Assembly: GCA_963728995.1 (NCBI GenBank)
Contig: CAVSMD010000008.1
Coordinates: forward strand, 1 to 64,000
DNA length: 64,000 nt
DNA from: FEN-1219 sp963728995
GTDB taxonomy: Bacteria; Pseudomonadota; Gammaproteobacteria; Steroidobacterales; Rariloculaceae
Direction of reading: 5' to 3'
The notes beneath the pieces were generated by a model that made no database searches, was not told the origin of the DNA, and saw only the letters and a list, made by a program, of their open reading frames with translations. Made by a program: the position numbers and the translations under genes. The stretch's first letter is position 1. The number at the start of each line of letters is the position of its first letter. Shown here piece by piece: positions 1-10,700 of this stretch.

Positions 1-58
1 GGGCTTAAAATCCGCTGGCCGTAAGGCCGTGCCGGTTCAAATCCGGCCCTGGGCACCA
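1..58 (+). tRNA. tRNA-Leu (anticodon TAA), 5' end cut by window
   Basis: This is the 3' part of a leucine tRNA, beginning inside the anticodon stem. The anticodon loop CTTAAAA places anticodon TAA at 6-8. A long variable arm follows (GGCC-GTAA-GGCC, 17-28), which marks a class II tRNA and fits Leu. The T-arm is GCCGG-TTCAAAT-CCGGC (31-47). The acceptor 3' strand is at 48-54, the discriminator A at 55, and an encoded CCA at 56-58. The D-arm and 5' acceptor strand lie outside the window. The convergent treY gene ends inside its T-loop. Confidence 0.9.
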
Positions 59-3036
59 CCGTCGAGCGCTGGAAAAACGTCAAGCCTGGCGCGGGCCGGT
101 TCCTCGAGCAGCACTGCTACGGGCAGCGCGGCAAACAGATGGCGAATCGGCAGCCTCGCGGAAGGCGTGCTCGCTTTCGCTCGTAGCCGGCGTCCCGACA
201 GCGCATCGACGAAGAACGAGCCTTCCGCGCCGATCTCGACGACCGTATCGGGATCGAGCGCTTCGGCCGACCACGCCCCCGCGCTCTCGGCCTCGGTCCC
301 GGCGAACCAGCGAAGCACGGCGACGACGATCGACGCGTCGTCGGCGGTGCGGCGAAAGGCGCACACCCTGGCGCCGTCGGCGCCCGCTACGGCCAGCGGG
401 ATGTAATCGCCGTGTGTAAATACCTGCTCCAGGGTTCGGCGCAGCGATAGCAGTCGCCACGTCAGGTACAGCTTCAACCGGCCGTCGTCGATCTCGCGCG
501 TCAGCTCCGCGACGAGCGCCGGTCGGTCGCGCTCGTCGGCCTCGCGAAGGCCGGCGAGCAGCCTCCGGCGGTTCGCGAAATCGACCTCGCGGCGGTTGTC
601 GGGATCCACGAGATCGAAGGTCCAGAGCTCATTGCCTTGATATAGATCGGGTACGCCGGGCACCGTGAGCTTCAGCACGAGCTGGGCCGTGGAGTTCAGG
701 AGGCCGAGCCGAGCGACGCGCCGTTGCAGGGGCAGGAAGTCGTCGAGAAAGGCTGGCCGGTCGAGGATCGCATCGACGAACGCCGTGAGCGCTTCCTCGT
801 AGCTCGGGTCCGGATTGATCCAGGAGGTGCGCACCTTGGCCTCGCGCGCGGCCTTGGTCATGTACTCCCGAACGCGGTGCCGGAACGCTTCGTCGCGTGC
901 CGGGTCGGCGGCGCGGGCGAGGGGCCAGGCGCCGAGCAGCGTTTGATAGAGCAAATCCTCGGTCGCGCGGTCGGGCAGGCCTTCCGCATCGATCTCGCGT
1001 TTCGCCTCGGCATTCGCACTCGCCCAGCGTGCGCGTCGCTCGGCCCACTCTTGCGGCAGCTCCGACAACGCCTGCAGGCGGGCCCGCACGTCCTCGGAGC
1101 GTTTGCTGTCGTGCGTGGAGGAGGCGAGCATCTCGTGCGGCCAGTGCTGCCGTCTTCGCGCGTTGGCTTCGTGGAACGCTTGCACGGAAACCGTCGGCGT
1201 TTCCGGTGAGCCACCTACCTCGTTCAGGGACGTGAGCCAGTTGTAGCGGTAGAACGCCGTGTCCTCCATGCCCTTGGCCGCCACGGGTGCCGTGTATTGC
1301 TGGAAGCGCATGACGAACCGCATGAGGCGCGCACGGAAGTCCGGGCTGCGATTCTCGCCGGTTGCCATGAGGACGACATCGAGCAGGAAGTCGAACACGG
1401 TCGTGTCCGCGGCCTCGCTGCGGCGCTTCGCCCGCCCGATCGCCTGACGCAGAAAGCGCTCGTCTATCGGGTCGACGTGTTGACCGACCACGTACGTCCG
1501 GTACACGGGGAAATAGGCGATGGTCTCGAGCAGCGCGGCGCGCAGTCCGCCGAGGCCGAGGTCGCGCGTGTGCGGATCGGACTCCGCGATGCGGTCCAGC
1601 TCGGCCGCCAGCACGTTCAGCTCGCTCGCGAGCGCCGTCTGCATGATCAGCCGTTTGGACCGGTACAGCGTCTCGGCGTAGCTCGTCGCATCGCCGACGA
1701 AGGCACGGTAGTCGCGCTCGAGCGCGGGCAATCCGTCGGGTCGCAAGAACAGCCGGCTCGCGAGGTTCGCGTACTCATAGCCCGTCGCTCCATGCACGAG
1801 CCAATCCTCGCGCAGCGTCTCCCCGGCCGCGAGAATCTTCTCCGCGACCACGTAGAACGCACGCTCGCCGGTCACGTTCTTGCCGAGAGCACGGGCGGCG
1901 TGCGCTTGCAGCCGGCGAAAGTATCCGGCGGGATCGTACAGGCCGTCGGGATGGTCGATGCGCAGCCCCTGCAGCTTGCCGCTCGCGATCAGGTCGAGCA
2001 CGAGTGCGTGCGTGGCATTGAAGACCGCCGAGTTTTCCATGCGCAAAGAGGCGAGCTCGTTGATATCGAAGAACCGGCGATAGTTGATCGATTCGGAGGC
2101 CACTCGCCAGTACGCGAGACGGTACGCCTGCGTTTCGAGAAGCTCATGCAGGCGCCGCCGCTCCGCGGGCACGTCGCGCTCCTCGTTGATCGCGGCCACG
2201 CGCTCGTCGATGTAGGCGCCGATCTCGGGGCGCGCCCGCACGAGCCGCGCCAGCCGCGCGCTATGGAGACCCTTGTCCCGCAGGCGCTCGGCGCGCGCCT
2301 GATCCCGGAGATCGTTGCGCGAAGGGAGGTTGCGAAAGGCGGTCAGCAGACTCTCGAACGTCAGGAGACTTTCGTCGTCGGCCGGCATCTTGCCTCGGAG
2401 CATCTCGACGTCGGGCGCGAGGATGCGCGCGTAATCGGAAGGGTCGATCGGGCAGCGATGCTCGAAGTACGTGGCGCAGAACGTGCCGAGCGACGCGTCG
2501 AACGCCAGCCGGATCTCCCCGCGATCGAGCACGTTCCCGTAGTGATCGCCCAGGATCGGCAGCAGCACCTTGCCGCGCAGCTCGTCCTTCAGCGGCCGCC
2601 AATCGATATCGAAGAAGTCCGCGTATTCAGAGCCCGGACCATTCTCAAGCACGTCCAGCCACCAGCGATTGTCGGTGCCGGCGACGGCCATATGGTTCGG
2701 GACGATGTCGAGGATCTGACCCATGCCGTGCCGGCGCAGCGCGACGTAGAAAGACTCGAAGGTCTCCGGCGTGCCGATCTCCGGGTCGAGTCGGTTGTGG
2801 TCGACGATGTCGTAGCCATGGCGGCTGCCGGCACGGGCCTCGAGATACGGCGAGCAGTACACGTGGCTGATGCCGAGCTCGGCGAGATAGGGAACGACTT
2901 CGGCGAGCTGCTCGAAGCCGAAGTCGGCGTGCAGTTGCACTCGATACGTCGCGCGCGGGATCTCGACGCCGTCGGTGCGCCCCGGTGACGTCCACGAGGC
3001 GCGACCTTCGGGTCGTTCGACCTGCTCGGTCGTCAA
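37..3036 (-). CDS. treY: Malto-oligosyltrehalose synthase (TreY)
   Basis: GH13 enzyme of 999 residues that isomerises the reducing-end alpha-1,4 bond of malto-oligosaccharides to alpha-1,1, making maltooligosyl-trehalose for TreZ. The sequence shows the N-terminal RATYRVQLHADFGF segment, the DIVPNHMA motif near residue 110, the nucleophile region GLRIDHPDGLYDP near 355, and STHDSKRSEDVRARL near 655, all typical of TreY. The start is TTG at 3036; no upstream ATG is available in frame, and GGGA lies about 8 nt upstream. The C-terminus (AQGRI then stop) is read from the antisense of the tRNA-Leu 3' end, an overlap of 22 bp. It is the last gene of the glucan/trehalose cluster and cytoplasmic. Confidence 0.93.
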   Translation of the reverse strand: MTTEQVERPEGRASWTSPGRTDGVEIPRATYRVQLHADFGFEQLAEVVPYLAELGISHVYCSPYLEARAGSRHGYDIVDHNRLDPEIGTPETFESFYVALRRHGMGQILDIVPNHMAVAGTDNRWWLDVLENGPGSEYADFFDIDWRPLKDELRGKVLLPILGDHYGNVLDRGEIRLAFDASLGTFCATYFEHRCPIDPSDYARILAPDVEMLRGKMPADDESLLTFESLLTAFRNLPSRNDLRDQARAERLRDKGLHSARLARLVRARPEIGAYIDERVAAINEERDVPAERRRLHELLETQAYRLAYWRVASESINYRRFFDINELASLRMENSAVFNATHALVLDLIASGKLQGLRIDHPDGLYDPAGYFRRLQAHAARALGKNVTGERAFYVVAEKILAAGETLREDWLVHGATGYEYANLASRLFLRPDGLPALERDYRAFVGDATSYAETLYRSKRLIMQTALASELNVLAAELDRIAESDPHTRDLGLGGLRAALLETIAYFPVYRTYVVGQHVDPIDERFLRQAIGRAKRRSEAADTTVFDFLLDVVLMATGENRSPDFRARLMRFVMRFQQYTAPVAAKGMEDTAFYRYNWLTSLNEVGGSPETPTVSVQAFHEANARRRQHWPHEMLASSTHDSKRSEDVRARLQALSELPQEWAERRARWASANAEAKREIDAEGLPDRATEDLLYQTLLGAWPLARAADPARDEAFRHRVREYMTKAAREAKVRTSWINPDPSYEEALTAFVDAILDRPAFLDDFLPLQRRVARLGLLNSTAQLVLKLTVPGVPDLYQGNELWTFDLVDPDNRREVDFANRRRLLAGLREADERDRPALVAELTREIDDGRLKLYLTWRLLSLRRTLEQVFTHGDYIPLAVAGADGARVCAFRRTADDASIVVAVLRWFAGTEAESAGAWSAEALDPDTVVEIGAEGSFFVDALSGRRLRAKASTPSARLPIRHLFAALPVAVLLEEPARARLDVFPALDGGAQGRI

Positions 3037-3049
3037 TGTGCTCGTCCCG

Positions 3050-3740
3050 TTACGCTACGGCCGCCGCGCGTAACTCGGTCAGCCGCTCCTCGGTCAGCGG
3101 CGGCAGCGTCAACGCGCGCACGTTTTCGCGGAGGTGCTCCCGCATGGACATTCCCGCGAGCACCACCGAAATCCCCAGGGTCTGCGCGAGGAACGGGAGC
3201 GCGAGCTGCGGCACCTCCCGAGCGATCACCGCGATGCCGCCGCCGACGGCCAATGGAAGGTGCCGGTCGATATCGGGCATCGCGAAGAGATTCAGCATGG
3301 CCTGCACGGCGCAGACATCGCCCGGTGCTCTCTCGAGCCAGAGCCGCATGTCGTCGTCGCTGTGCGATGAGGCACCGAAGTGGCGAATCTTCGATCGATT
3401 TGCGATCCACCTTCGCGGTTTTCTGCGAGCGCATGAATCCCTGCACGGATCGCTGCAGGGAACGTTGTCTGGAGCTCGGCAGCGAAGTCAGCAGGGATCG
3501 AACCACGGGTTGCGCGACGCCAGCCCCAGGACCGCGTTGGGGTAAAGACCCGACGAGCTTCTCGCCTTCGCCTCGCCGCCGGGCCGATTCGTCGCAACAT
3601 CGGTGCCAGCGCCGGATGTGCAAGCGGTCCGGGCGCAGGCGGCGGCGCCGGGGGGTGTCGTGTCCAAGAGCCGCCGAAACCGCGCGTCGGCGGCCGTTCC
3701 GTGCCACGCCCTGCAGGGTTTCGACGCGCGGCGGGACGCA
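3050..3740 (-). pseudogene. Aldo/keto reductase remnant (multiple lesions)
   Basis: The clearest part is the C-terminal end read from about 3400 to 3050: IRHFGASSHSDDD, then VQAMLNLF and GISVVLAGMSMREHL. This matches the late strands and C-terminal helix of aldo/keto reductases. Upstream the similarity is scattered over other frames: a possible N-terminus (VARNGRRRAVSAALG) lies near 3720, an in-frame TGA follows WFDPC near 3490, and residues expected between VIAREV and LALPFL are missing. The gene would need several frameshifts to be restored, so I read it as dead. It sits between treY and treZ on the same strand and interrupts an otherwise tight operon. The 5' boundary is approximate. Confidence 0.6.
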
Positions 3741-3772
3741 TCGGTGTTGCCTCGCGGCGACGAATTCGAGCG

Positions 3773-5653
3773 TCACCGTGGCCGACCGTGGCCACGACGT
3801 CGAGCGGCCGGGGCCTCGACCGCAGAGGGCGTGGCGTCCAAGTACCAGGCCACGGACCACGGCGGCAGCGTGCTGCCAGGATCGGCGCCGGGCGCAGGCT
3901 CGGAGTACAACGCCTGGCCGGCGCGCCACGCGTGGGCCCCGGCGTCGACGGTCCCGTCACTCAGATTCGCGAGCAGCGTGAGTCGGCCGGCAGCACCGAG
4001 TCGCCATTGCAGGCAGAAGGCACGCGAGCCCAGCATCTCGATGCGCTCGATCCTCACCTCCGGCAACGTGGGGACCACGTGGCGGTGGCGCAGCGCGAGC
4101 AAACGGGCGGTGAGCTCACGCCACGCGGCGTGCGTGCCCGCGCCAACCTCGTCCCAGTCGAGCTTGCTCGCCTCGAAGGTCGTCACGGCGTTGGGGTCCG
4201 GAATCTTCGCGAGCTCTGGCGCGCCTTCGTGCAGCGCGCCAAACCGTGCGAACTCGCGCTGGCGCCCGAGCCGCACCGCATCGCCGAGCTCCCCGCCGAA
4301 ATCGCAGAAGAAGAGGAACGGGCGCTCGCAGCCGAACTCCTCGCCCATGAACAACGCGGGCACGGACGGTGCAAGCAGCAGAATGGCCGTCAGGGCGCGC
4401 AATTTCCGTGGCTCCGTCAGCGTGGTGAGCCGCTCGCCGCGCGCGCGGTTGCCCACCTGATCGTGGTTCTGCAAAAAGTTGATGAACGCGCAGGCGGGCA
4501 ACCCGGCGCTCGGCTCGCCGCGCCGGCCGCCGCGGTAACCCGACGTCTGGCCCTGATAGCTGAAGCCTTCCGCCAGGCAGCGCACGAGATGGTGGGCCGG
4601 CTCCTCTGCATAGTCGGCGTAGTAACCGTCGCGCTCGCCCGTGAGCAACACGTGCGCGGCGTGATGGAAGTCGTCGTTCCATTGCGCGGCATACGGGCGG
4701 GTAGCGGGGCGGCGCTTGAGATAGCGGACTTCGTTCTCGTAGTTCTCGAGCACGAGATGCACGGGCCGCTCCTTGCCGGGCCCGGCGTGCACGACGGCCG
4801 CAAGCTCCTCGAGAATGTCGGGGCTCGAGTCGTCCTTGATCGCGTGCACGGCATCGAGACGCAGCCCGTCCATGCGGAACTCCTCGAGCCAATAGAGGGC
4901 GTTGTGAATGAAGAAGTCGCGCACGGGTCGGCTCGATGGCCCGTCGAAGTTGATCGCCTCGCCCCACGGCGTGTGGTGACGGTCCGTGAAGAACGGCTTC
5001 GCATACAGCCCGAGGTAGTTCCCTTCGGGGCCGAAGTGGTTGTAGACGACGTCGAGCAGCACCATGAGCCGGCTCGCATGCGCAGCATCGACGAACGCGC
5101 GCAGCTCGTCCGGCGAGCCGTAGCTGGCCTGCGGCGCAAACGGTAGAACCCCGTCGTACCCCCAGTTGCGCACACCGGGGCATGCGGCGATCGGCATGAC
5201 CTCGACGGCCGTGATGCCGATCTCGGCGAGCGAGGGCAGGCGCTGTGCCGCGGCGGCGAAGGTTCCGGCCTTCGTGAAGGTGCCGACGTGCAACTCGTAG
5301 ACCACGGCTTCTTGCCATGGCCGGCCCGCCCAGCCCGTTTCTCGCCAGCGGTAGTCGCGAGCGTCGACGACCTGGCTTGGGCCGTGCACGCCCTGGGGCT
5401 GGAAGCGCGAAGCGGGATCGGGCACGGCGTGCTCGCCGATCCGGTACCGGTAGTGTGCACCCGCAGCAGCCTCTGCGCTCACGGTCTCGTACCAGCCGTC
5501 GCCGGCTGCGCGCATCGGCATTCGAGACGGCGCCCTGCCGCCGCTGAGCTCGAGCGCCACCTCGCGGGCCGTGGGCGCCCACAGCCTGAAGCAAACGCCG
5601 CCGCGCTCGAGCACCTCGGCGCCGAACGGCATCGCGTGCCGCGCGCCGCTCAT
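3773..5653 (-). CDS. treZ: Malto-oligosyltrehalose trehalohydrolase (TreZ)
   Basis: GH13 hydrolase of 626 residues that cuts trehalose from maltooligosyl-trehalose, the second step of the TreYZ pathway. The N-terminal CBM48-like domain begins GAEVLERGGVCFRLWAP. The barrel shows DVVYNHFGPEGNYL, the TreZ-type TPWGEAINFDG segment, the nucleophile region DGLRLDAVHAI near residue 263, and NHDQVGNRARG near 400. The ATG start overlaps the glgX stop by 4 bp (ATGA), indicating translational coupling. Length is normal for the family (about 580-630). The aldo/keto reductase remnant follows, then treY. Confidence 0.95.
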   Translation of the reverse strand: MSGARHAMPFGAEVLERGGVCFRLWAPTAREVALELSGGRAPSRMPMRAAGDGWYETVSAEAAAGAHYRYRIGEHAVPDPASRFQPQGVHGPSQVVDARDYRWRETGWAGRPWQEAVVYELHVGTFTKAGTFAAAAQRLPSLAEIGITAVEVMPIAACPGVRNWGYDGVLPFAPQASYGSPDELRAFVDAAHASRLMVLLDVVYNHFGPEGNYLGLYAKPFFTDRHHTPWGEAINFDGPSSRPVRDFFIHNALYWLEEFRMDGLRLDAVHAIKDDSSPDILEELAAVVHAGPGKERPVHLVLENYENEVRYLKRRPATRPYAAQWNDDFHHAAHVLLTGERDGYYADYAEEPAHHLVRCLAEGFSYQGQTSGYRGGRRGEPSAGLPACAFINFLQNHDQVGNRARGERLTTLTEPRKLRALTAILLLAPSVPALFMGEEFGCERPFLFFCDFGGELGDAVRLGRQREFARFGALHEGAPELAKIPDPNAVTTFEASKLDWDEVGAGTHAAWRELTARLLALRHRHVVPTLPEVRIERIEMLGSRAFCLQWRLGAAGRLTLLANLSDGTVDAGAHAWRAGQALYSEPAPGADPGSTLPPWSVAWYLDATPSAVEAPAARRRGHGRPR

Positions 5654-7785
5654 GGCCCGGCGCGCCCGCGTCTGCGCTGCATCAGCAACGCCGCCGAGCG
5701 CGCGTCCAGCGGATAGGCCTCTTGCGCTCGATAGCGCCCCTGCGCTTTGAGGCCACCGTCGCGCGACGTGTCGAGCACCCCGTGCCAGCGCGTGCCATTG
5801 GCGAATGCGGGCAGCGTGAAATCCACGGCTTCATGGTGCGCGTTCACCAGCAGCAAGAAGGAGTCGTCGTGCAGCTGCTGGCCGGTCGCGTCGAGCTCGT
5901 CGAAGGCCTCGCCGCTGAGTGCCATGCCGAGCGTACGGATCGACGCGTCTCGCCAGTTCGCCTCGGACATCTCCTCGGCCCGGGGAGTGAGCCAGAGAAT
6001 GTCCTTCGAGTCGCCGCGCACGGGCCGCCCCTGAAAGAAGCGGCGACGACGGAATAGCGGATGCGATTTGCGCAGGCGGATCAGGCGCTTGGCGAAGGCG
6101 AGCAGCGCGCGCGCGTCGGCGTCGAGATCCCAGCTCACCCAGCTCAGCTCGTTGTCTTGGCAATAGGTGTTGTTGTTGCCGTGCTTCGTGCGGTCGAGCT
6201 CGTCGCCGGCAAGGAGCATCGGCACCCCTTGCGAAAGCAATAACGTCGTCAGGAAGTTGCGCTGTTGTCGGCTGCGCAGCGCGGCGATGTCGGGGCCGTC
6301 CGTGGGCCCTTCGGCACCGCAGTTCCAGCTGCGGTTGTGGCTCTCGCCGTCGCGGTTGTCTTCGAGGTTGGCTTCGTTGTGCTTCTCGTTGTAGCTGACG
6401 AGATCGTGCAAGGTGAAGCCGTCGTGCGCCGTCACGAAGTTGATGCTGGCGATCGGCCGCCGTCCGTCTCTCTCGTACAGATCGCTCGACCCGGCGAGCC
6501 GGCTGGCGAGGTCGCTGACGATGCCCTCGCCGCGCCAGTAGTCGCGGACGTGATCGCGATACTTGCCGTTCCATTCGGTCCAGCCCGGCGGGAAGTTGCC
6601 GACCTGGTAGCCGCCTTCGCCCAGGTCCCACGGTTCGGCGATGAGCTTGACCTGGGACAGCACGGGATCCTGATGGATGATGTCGAAGAACGCGCCCAGT
6701 CGATCGACATCGTGCAGCTCGCGCGCAAGTGCCGAGGCCAGATCGAACCGGAAGCCGTCGACGTGCATCTCGAGCACCCAGTAGCGCAAGCTGTCCATGA
6801 TGAGCTGGAGCACGCGCGGATGACGCATGTTGAGCGTATTGCCGCAGCCGGTGTAGTCGACGTAGTAACGTCGGTTCTCCTCCGACAGCCGATAGTACGC
6901 GGCATTGTCGATGCCCCTGAACGAGAACGTGGGCCCGAGCTGGTTGCCTTCCGCGGTGTGGTTGTAGACCACGTCGAGAATCACCTCGATCCCGGCCGAG
7001 TGCAGCGTGTTGACCATGGCCTTGAACTCGGTGACGACGTCGGTCCGGCTGAAGCGATTGTCCGGCGCGAAGAATGCGATCGTGTTGTAGCCCCAGTAGT
7101 TCGTGAGGTTTCGTTCCACGAGATGGCGCTCGGGAATCGCCGCGTGGACGGGCATCAGCTCGACGGCCGTGATCCCGAGATCGAGCAGGTAGTCCACGAC
7201 CGGCTGAGTGGCCAGGCCTGCGAACGTGCCGCGCAGCTCGTCCGGAACGTCGGGATGCCGCTCGGTGAAGCCCTTCACGTGCAGCTCATAGATGATCGTG
7301 TCGTTCCACGGGATGGCCGGCGGGCGGTCGTTGCCCCAGCTGAACGCAGCCTCGATGACGCGGCATTTCGGCATCCGCGCTCCGTCGTCGCGCGTATCGA
7401 ACGAGAGGTCCTCCTTCTTGTGACCGATGCGATAGCCGAAATGCGCGTTGCTCCATTGCAACTGGCCCTGGAGGCTCTTGGCATACGGATCGAGGAGTAA
7501 CTTGTGGGGATTGAAGCGGTGGCCGTTCTCCGGGTCGTATGGCCCGCTCACGCGATAACCATAGAGCAAGCCGGGGCGCGCGTCGGGCAGGTAGCAGTGC
7601 CATACAAGGTCTGTTTTCTCTTTCATCTCGAAACGCGCGAGCTCTCGGTCGGGGCGCTGGAAGAGGCACAGCTCGACCTTCTCGGCGTGCTCGGAGAAGA
7701 GGGCAAAATTCACGCCCTCGCCATCCCAGGTGGCGCCCAGGGGGTAGGGGCGGCCGGGCCATTGCCTAGAGACCCGTGGGTCCAT
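5650..7785 (-). CDS. glgX: Glycogen debranching enzyme GlgX
   Basis: 711-residue isoamylase-type GH13 enzyme that hydrolyses alpha-1,6 branches of glycogen limit dextrins and releases linear maltodextrins, the substrate of TreY. The sequence begins with the CBM48-type PYPLGATWDGEGVNFALFSEHA. The barrel has DVVYNHTAEGNQLGPT, nucleophile DGFRFDLASALAREL near residue 343, acid IAEPWDLGEGGYQVGNFP near 383, and FVTAHDGFTLHDLVSYN near 450. The ATG start overlaps the treS-maltokinase stop by 20 bp, and the glgX stop overlaps treZ by 4 bp. The order glgX-treZ-treY suggests direct channelling from branched glucan to trehalose. Confidence 0.95.
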   Translation of the reverse strand: MDPRVSRQWPGRPYPLGATWDGEGVNFALFSEHAEKVELCLFQRPDRELARFEMKEKTDLVWHCYLPDARPGLLYGYRVSGPYDPENGHRFNPHKLLLDPYAKSLQGQLQWSNAHFGYRIGHKKEDLSFDTRDDGARMPKCRVIEAAFSWGNDRPPAIPWNDTIIYELHVKGFTERHPDVPDELRGTFAGLATQPVVDYLLDLGITAVELMPVHAAIPERHLVERNLTNYWGYNTIAFFAPDNRFSRTDVVTEFKAMVNTLHSAGIEVILDVVYNHTAEGNQLGPTFSFRGIDNAAYYRLSEENRRYYVDYTGCGNTLNMRHPRVLQLIMDSLRYWVLEMHVDGFRFDLASALARELHDVDRLGAFFDIIHQDPVLSQVKLIAEPWDLGEGGYQVGNFPPGWTEWNGKYRDHVRDYWRGEGIVSDLASRLAGSSDLYERDGRRPIASINFVTAHDGFTLHDLVSYNEKHNEANLEDNRDGESHNRSWNCGAEGPTDGPDIAALRSRQQRNFLTTLLLSQGVPMLLAGDELDRTKHGNNNTYCQDNELSWVSWDLDADARALLAFAKRLIRLRKSHPLFRRRRFFQGRPVRGDSKDILWLTPRAEEMSEANWRDASIRTLGMALSGEAFDELDATGQQLHDDSFLLLVNAHHEAVDFTLPAFANGTRWHGVLDTSRDGGLKAQGRYRAQEAYPLDARSAALLMQRRRGRAGP

Positions 7786-10700
7786 GCCCGCGCAACTCCT
7801 GGGTGACGGCTGTCAGCAGGTGACGGAGCGGGAGCTCGAGCCAGTCCGGCCGATGATCGAGCTCGTAGCGGATCTCGTACAGCGTCTTCTCGATCCTCGC
7901 AAGGCGCAGCAAACCCTGCGCCTGCACGGCGTCCCGCGGATACGATCGACAGTCCGCCATCGCGTCCTCGTAGCCGGCGAGAAACGCGGCACGCGCCTGC
8001 TCGGCCCAATCCTCGAGCAGCGCATATCTGGTCTTGGCCACCGCCGCGTCAGCCGGTTGCGTATGTCTCGCGACGGCGTCCCTCACGTAGGCGAACGATC
8101 GCAACATGCCGGCGACGTCCTTCAGCGGCGTGTGCTTCGTCCGCCGCTCCTCGAAGCTGCGTCCCGGCTCGCCCTCGAGGTCCGTGATGACAAAGTCGTT
8201 CTTCGTCAGCAGCACCTGTCCCAAATGGTAGTCACCGTGGTAGCGCGTGCGCGCCGCATCGGCGCGGGTGGGCGCGGCGGCCCGCAACTCTTCGCCGGAG
8301 AACCCCGAGTCGAGCAGCTCCGCGATCAGCGCTTGGGCTTGCTGCGGGGTGTCCTGAGCGCGCGTTCGCAGGCGCTCGAGCGTCGCGTCCGCCTCGCCCG
8401 CCACGCGATCCGTCCAGGCTTTCAACCAGGCCGGGTCGATCGGCTCGGGATCGAACGCGGGGTCCCCGGATTCCACGGCGAGGGCCCGATGGAGCTCGGC
8501 CGTACGCGTTCCGAGCTTGTGCATCAGCAGTCGGTAGCTCTCGTGGTGCATCGGCTCCTCGAGCCGGATGGATTCCTCGAGAAAGCGCGTAAGGTATTCC
8601 CACGTGTAGCTCCAGCCGTCGCCCTGATTGCGGACGGCCGCCTGCACCAAGGCGAGCGTGACCGGCTCTTTGCCGCGCTCATGAAACTCCAGCGCGCCCG
8701 CAACGGGCGCGACGTGCGGAAACGGGGAGACCTCCGTCAGAAACCGGCCGACCTCCCACTCCGGGTTGATCCCGTCGCGAATGCGCCGGTAGCCCTTGAG
8801 GAACAGTTCGTCGCCGACGAGCAGAGTCGAATTGCTGCCCTCCGAGCGTGGCCGCCGGATCGATTCCGCGTCGAAGCGAAGGTCGGCCAGCGACTCGAAC
8901 GCGGCCGTGCGCAGAAAATGGAGGCTGCCGCCGTCGAGCTCGATCACCGCGCGCCCTTGCAGACCGCTGAGAATGTCGCGCCAGAAAAGCTCGTCGGCGA
9001 ACGCGTCGAAGAGCAGCCCCGTCCGAGCTTGACGCCGCACGCGCGCCAGCGATGAGGGCGCCGCGGCCGCCATCCGTTCCTTTTCGTGTTCCCAGGTCGC
9101 CGCTAGCGGCACGAAGTAACGCTGGCTGTTTTTGCCGAGCCCCGCCTCGACGAGCGTGAGCAGCCAGCTGCCATGACCACCGTGCCACAGGCACGAATCG
9201 CTGAGCGTGACGTGCTCGAGCGCCTCGCCATGGCCTGCGAACCACCGTCGCCCGCGCAGGTAGGCAGGCAAGAGCTCTGTCTCGAGCTGGTGCCGCAGGC
9301 GCGCGGCGAGCGGGCGGCGTGACGCTGGCACGTTGGCCAGATCGAAGCTCTCGAGGCCCGCGAACAGGACGAGCCACGGCGCCTCCTCGCGCGGCAAACG
9401 CTGCTCGTGCCACGATGGTGCGCGCGCCTCGCTCTCGGTGGCGAGCTCGAACCAATAGAACCCATGGGCCGGCAGTGTGAGGAGGTAAGGCAGCTCACCG
9501 ACCGGCGGAAAGGGTGTTCCACCCATGAGCTCGACGGGTATCCGACCGCGGAACCTGCGCAAGTCGAGCTCCACGGGCTGCGCCGAGCGCGCGAGATTGA
9601 ACACGCACAGCAAAGACTCCTGTTCGTGCTCGCGCAGGTACGCGAGCACGTTACGGTTGCCCGGGCGCAAGAACTCGAGTCGGCCTCGACCGAAGACCCT
9701 CCTTGTGTTTCGTATCGAGAGGATGCGCCGCATCCAATTCAGATGGGATGAGGGATCGCGCGACTGTGCTTCCACGTTCACGGCTTCGTAGCCGTAGACC
9801 GGATCCATGATCGGTGGCAGGTACAGCCTCTGTGGATCCGCGCGCGAGAAGCCCGCGTTACGGTCCGGGCTCCACTGCATGGGCGTGCGCACGCCGTTAC
9901 GGTCGCCGAGAAAAACGTTGTCGCCCATGCCGAGCTCGTCGCCGTAGTAGATGATCGGCGAGCCGGGCATCGACAGCAGGATGCTGTTCATGAGCTTGAT
10001 CTTGTCGGCATCGTTGTTCATGAGCGGCGCCAGGCGCCGCCGGATGCCGACGTTGAGCCGCATCCGCCGATCCGTCGCATAGATCTGGTACATGTAATCG
10101 CGCTCTTCGTCCGTGACCATCTCGAGCGTGAGCTCGTCGTGATTGCGGAGGAACACGGCCCATTGGCAGTTGTTGGGAATCTCCGGCGTTTGCAGCATGA
10201 TCTCTACGATGGGGTGCCGATCCTCCTGTGCGATCGCCATGTACATGCGCGGCATCAACGGGAAGTGGTAGGCCATGTGGCATTCGTTACCTTCCCCGAA
10301 ATACTCGCTGACGTCCTCGGGCCATTGGTTGGCCTCCGCGAGCAGCATGCGGTTGTCGTAGTGCGCGTCGACGGCCGCGCGGATCTGACGGATCACCGCG
10401 TGGGTCTCCGGCAGATTTTCGTTGGTCGTTCCTTCCTTGACGCAGAGATAGGGAATCGCGTCGAGACGCAGCCCGTCGACGCCCATGTCGAGCCAGAATC
10501 GCAACAATCGAATCACGGCTCGCACGACCTGCGGGTTGTTGTGATTCAAGTCCGGCTGATGCGAGAAGAAGCGGTGCCAGTAGTATTGTTTGGCCACGGG
10601 ATCCCAGGCCCAGTTGGAGGACTCCGTGTCGGTGAAAATGATCCGGGTCTCCGGAAACTTCCTATCCGAATCGCTCCAGACGTAGTAATTTCTTTTGGCT

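Noticed and set aside
1297..2988. Long plus-strand open frame (563 codons) opposite treY
   Set aside because: It has no motif, no ribosome binding site and mirrors the codon pattern of treY on the other strand. treY is clear over its whole length, so this is a shadow of GC-rich coding DNA.
3480..3500. In-frame TGA in the aldo/keto reductase remnant as a second selenocysteine codon
   Set aside because: The sequence after the TGA is not conserved reductase in that frame, other frameshifts are needed, and no SECIS-like hairpin was found at the right distance. A dead gene explains it better.
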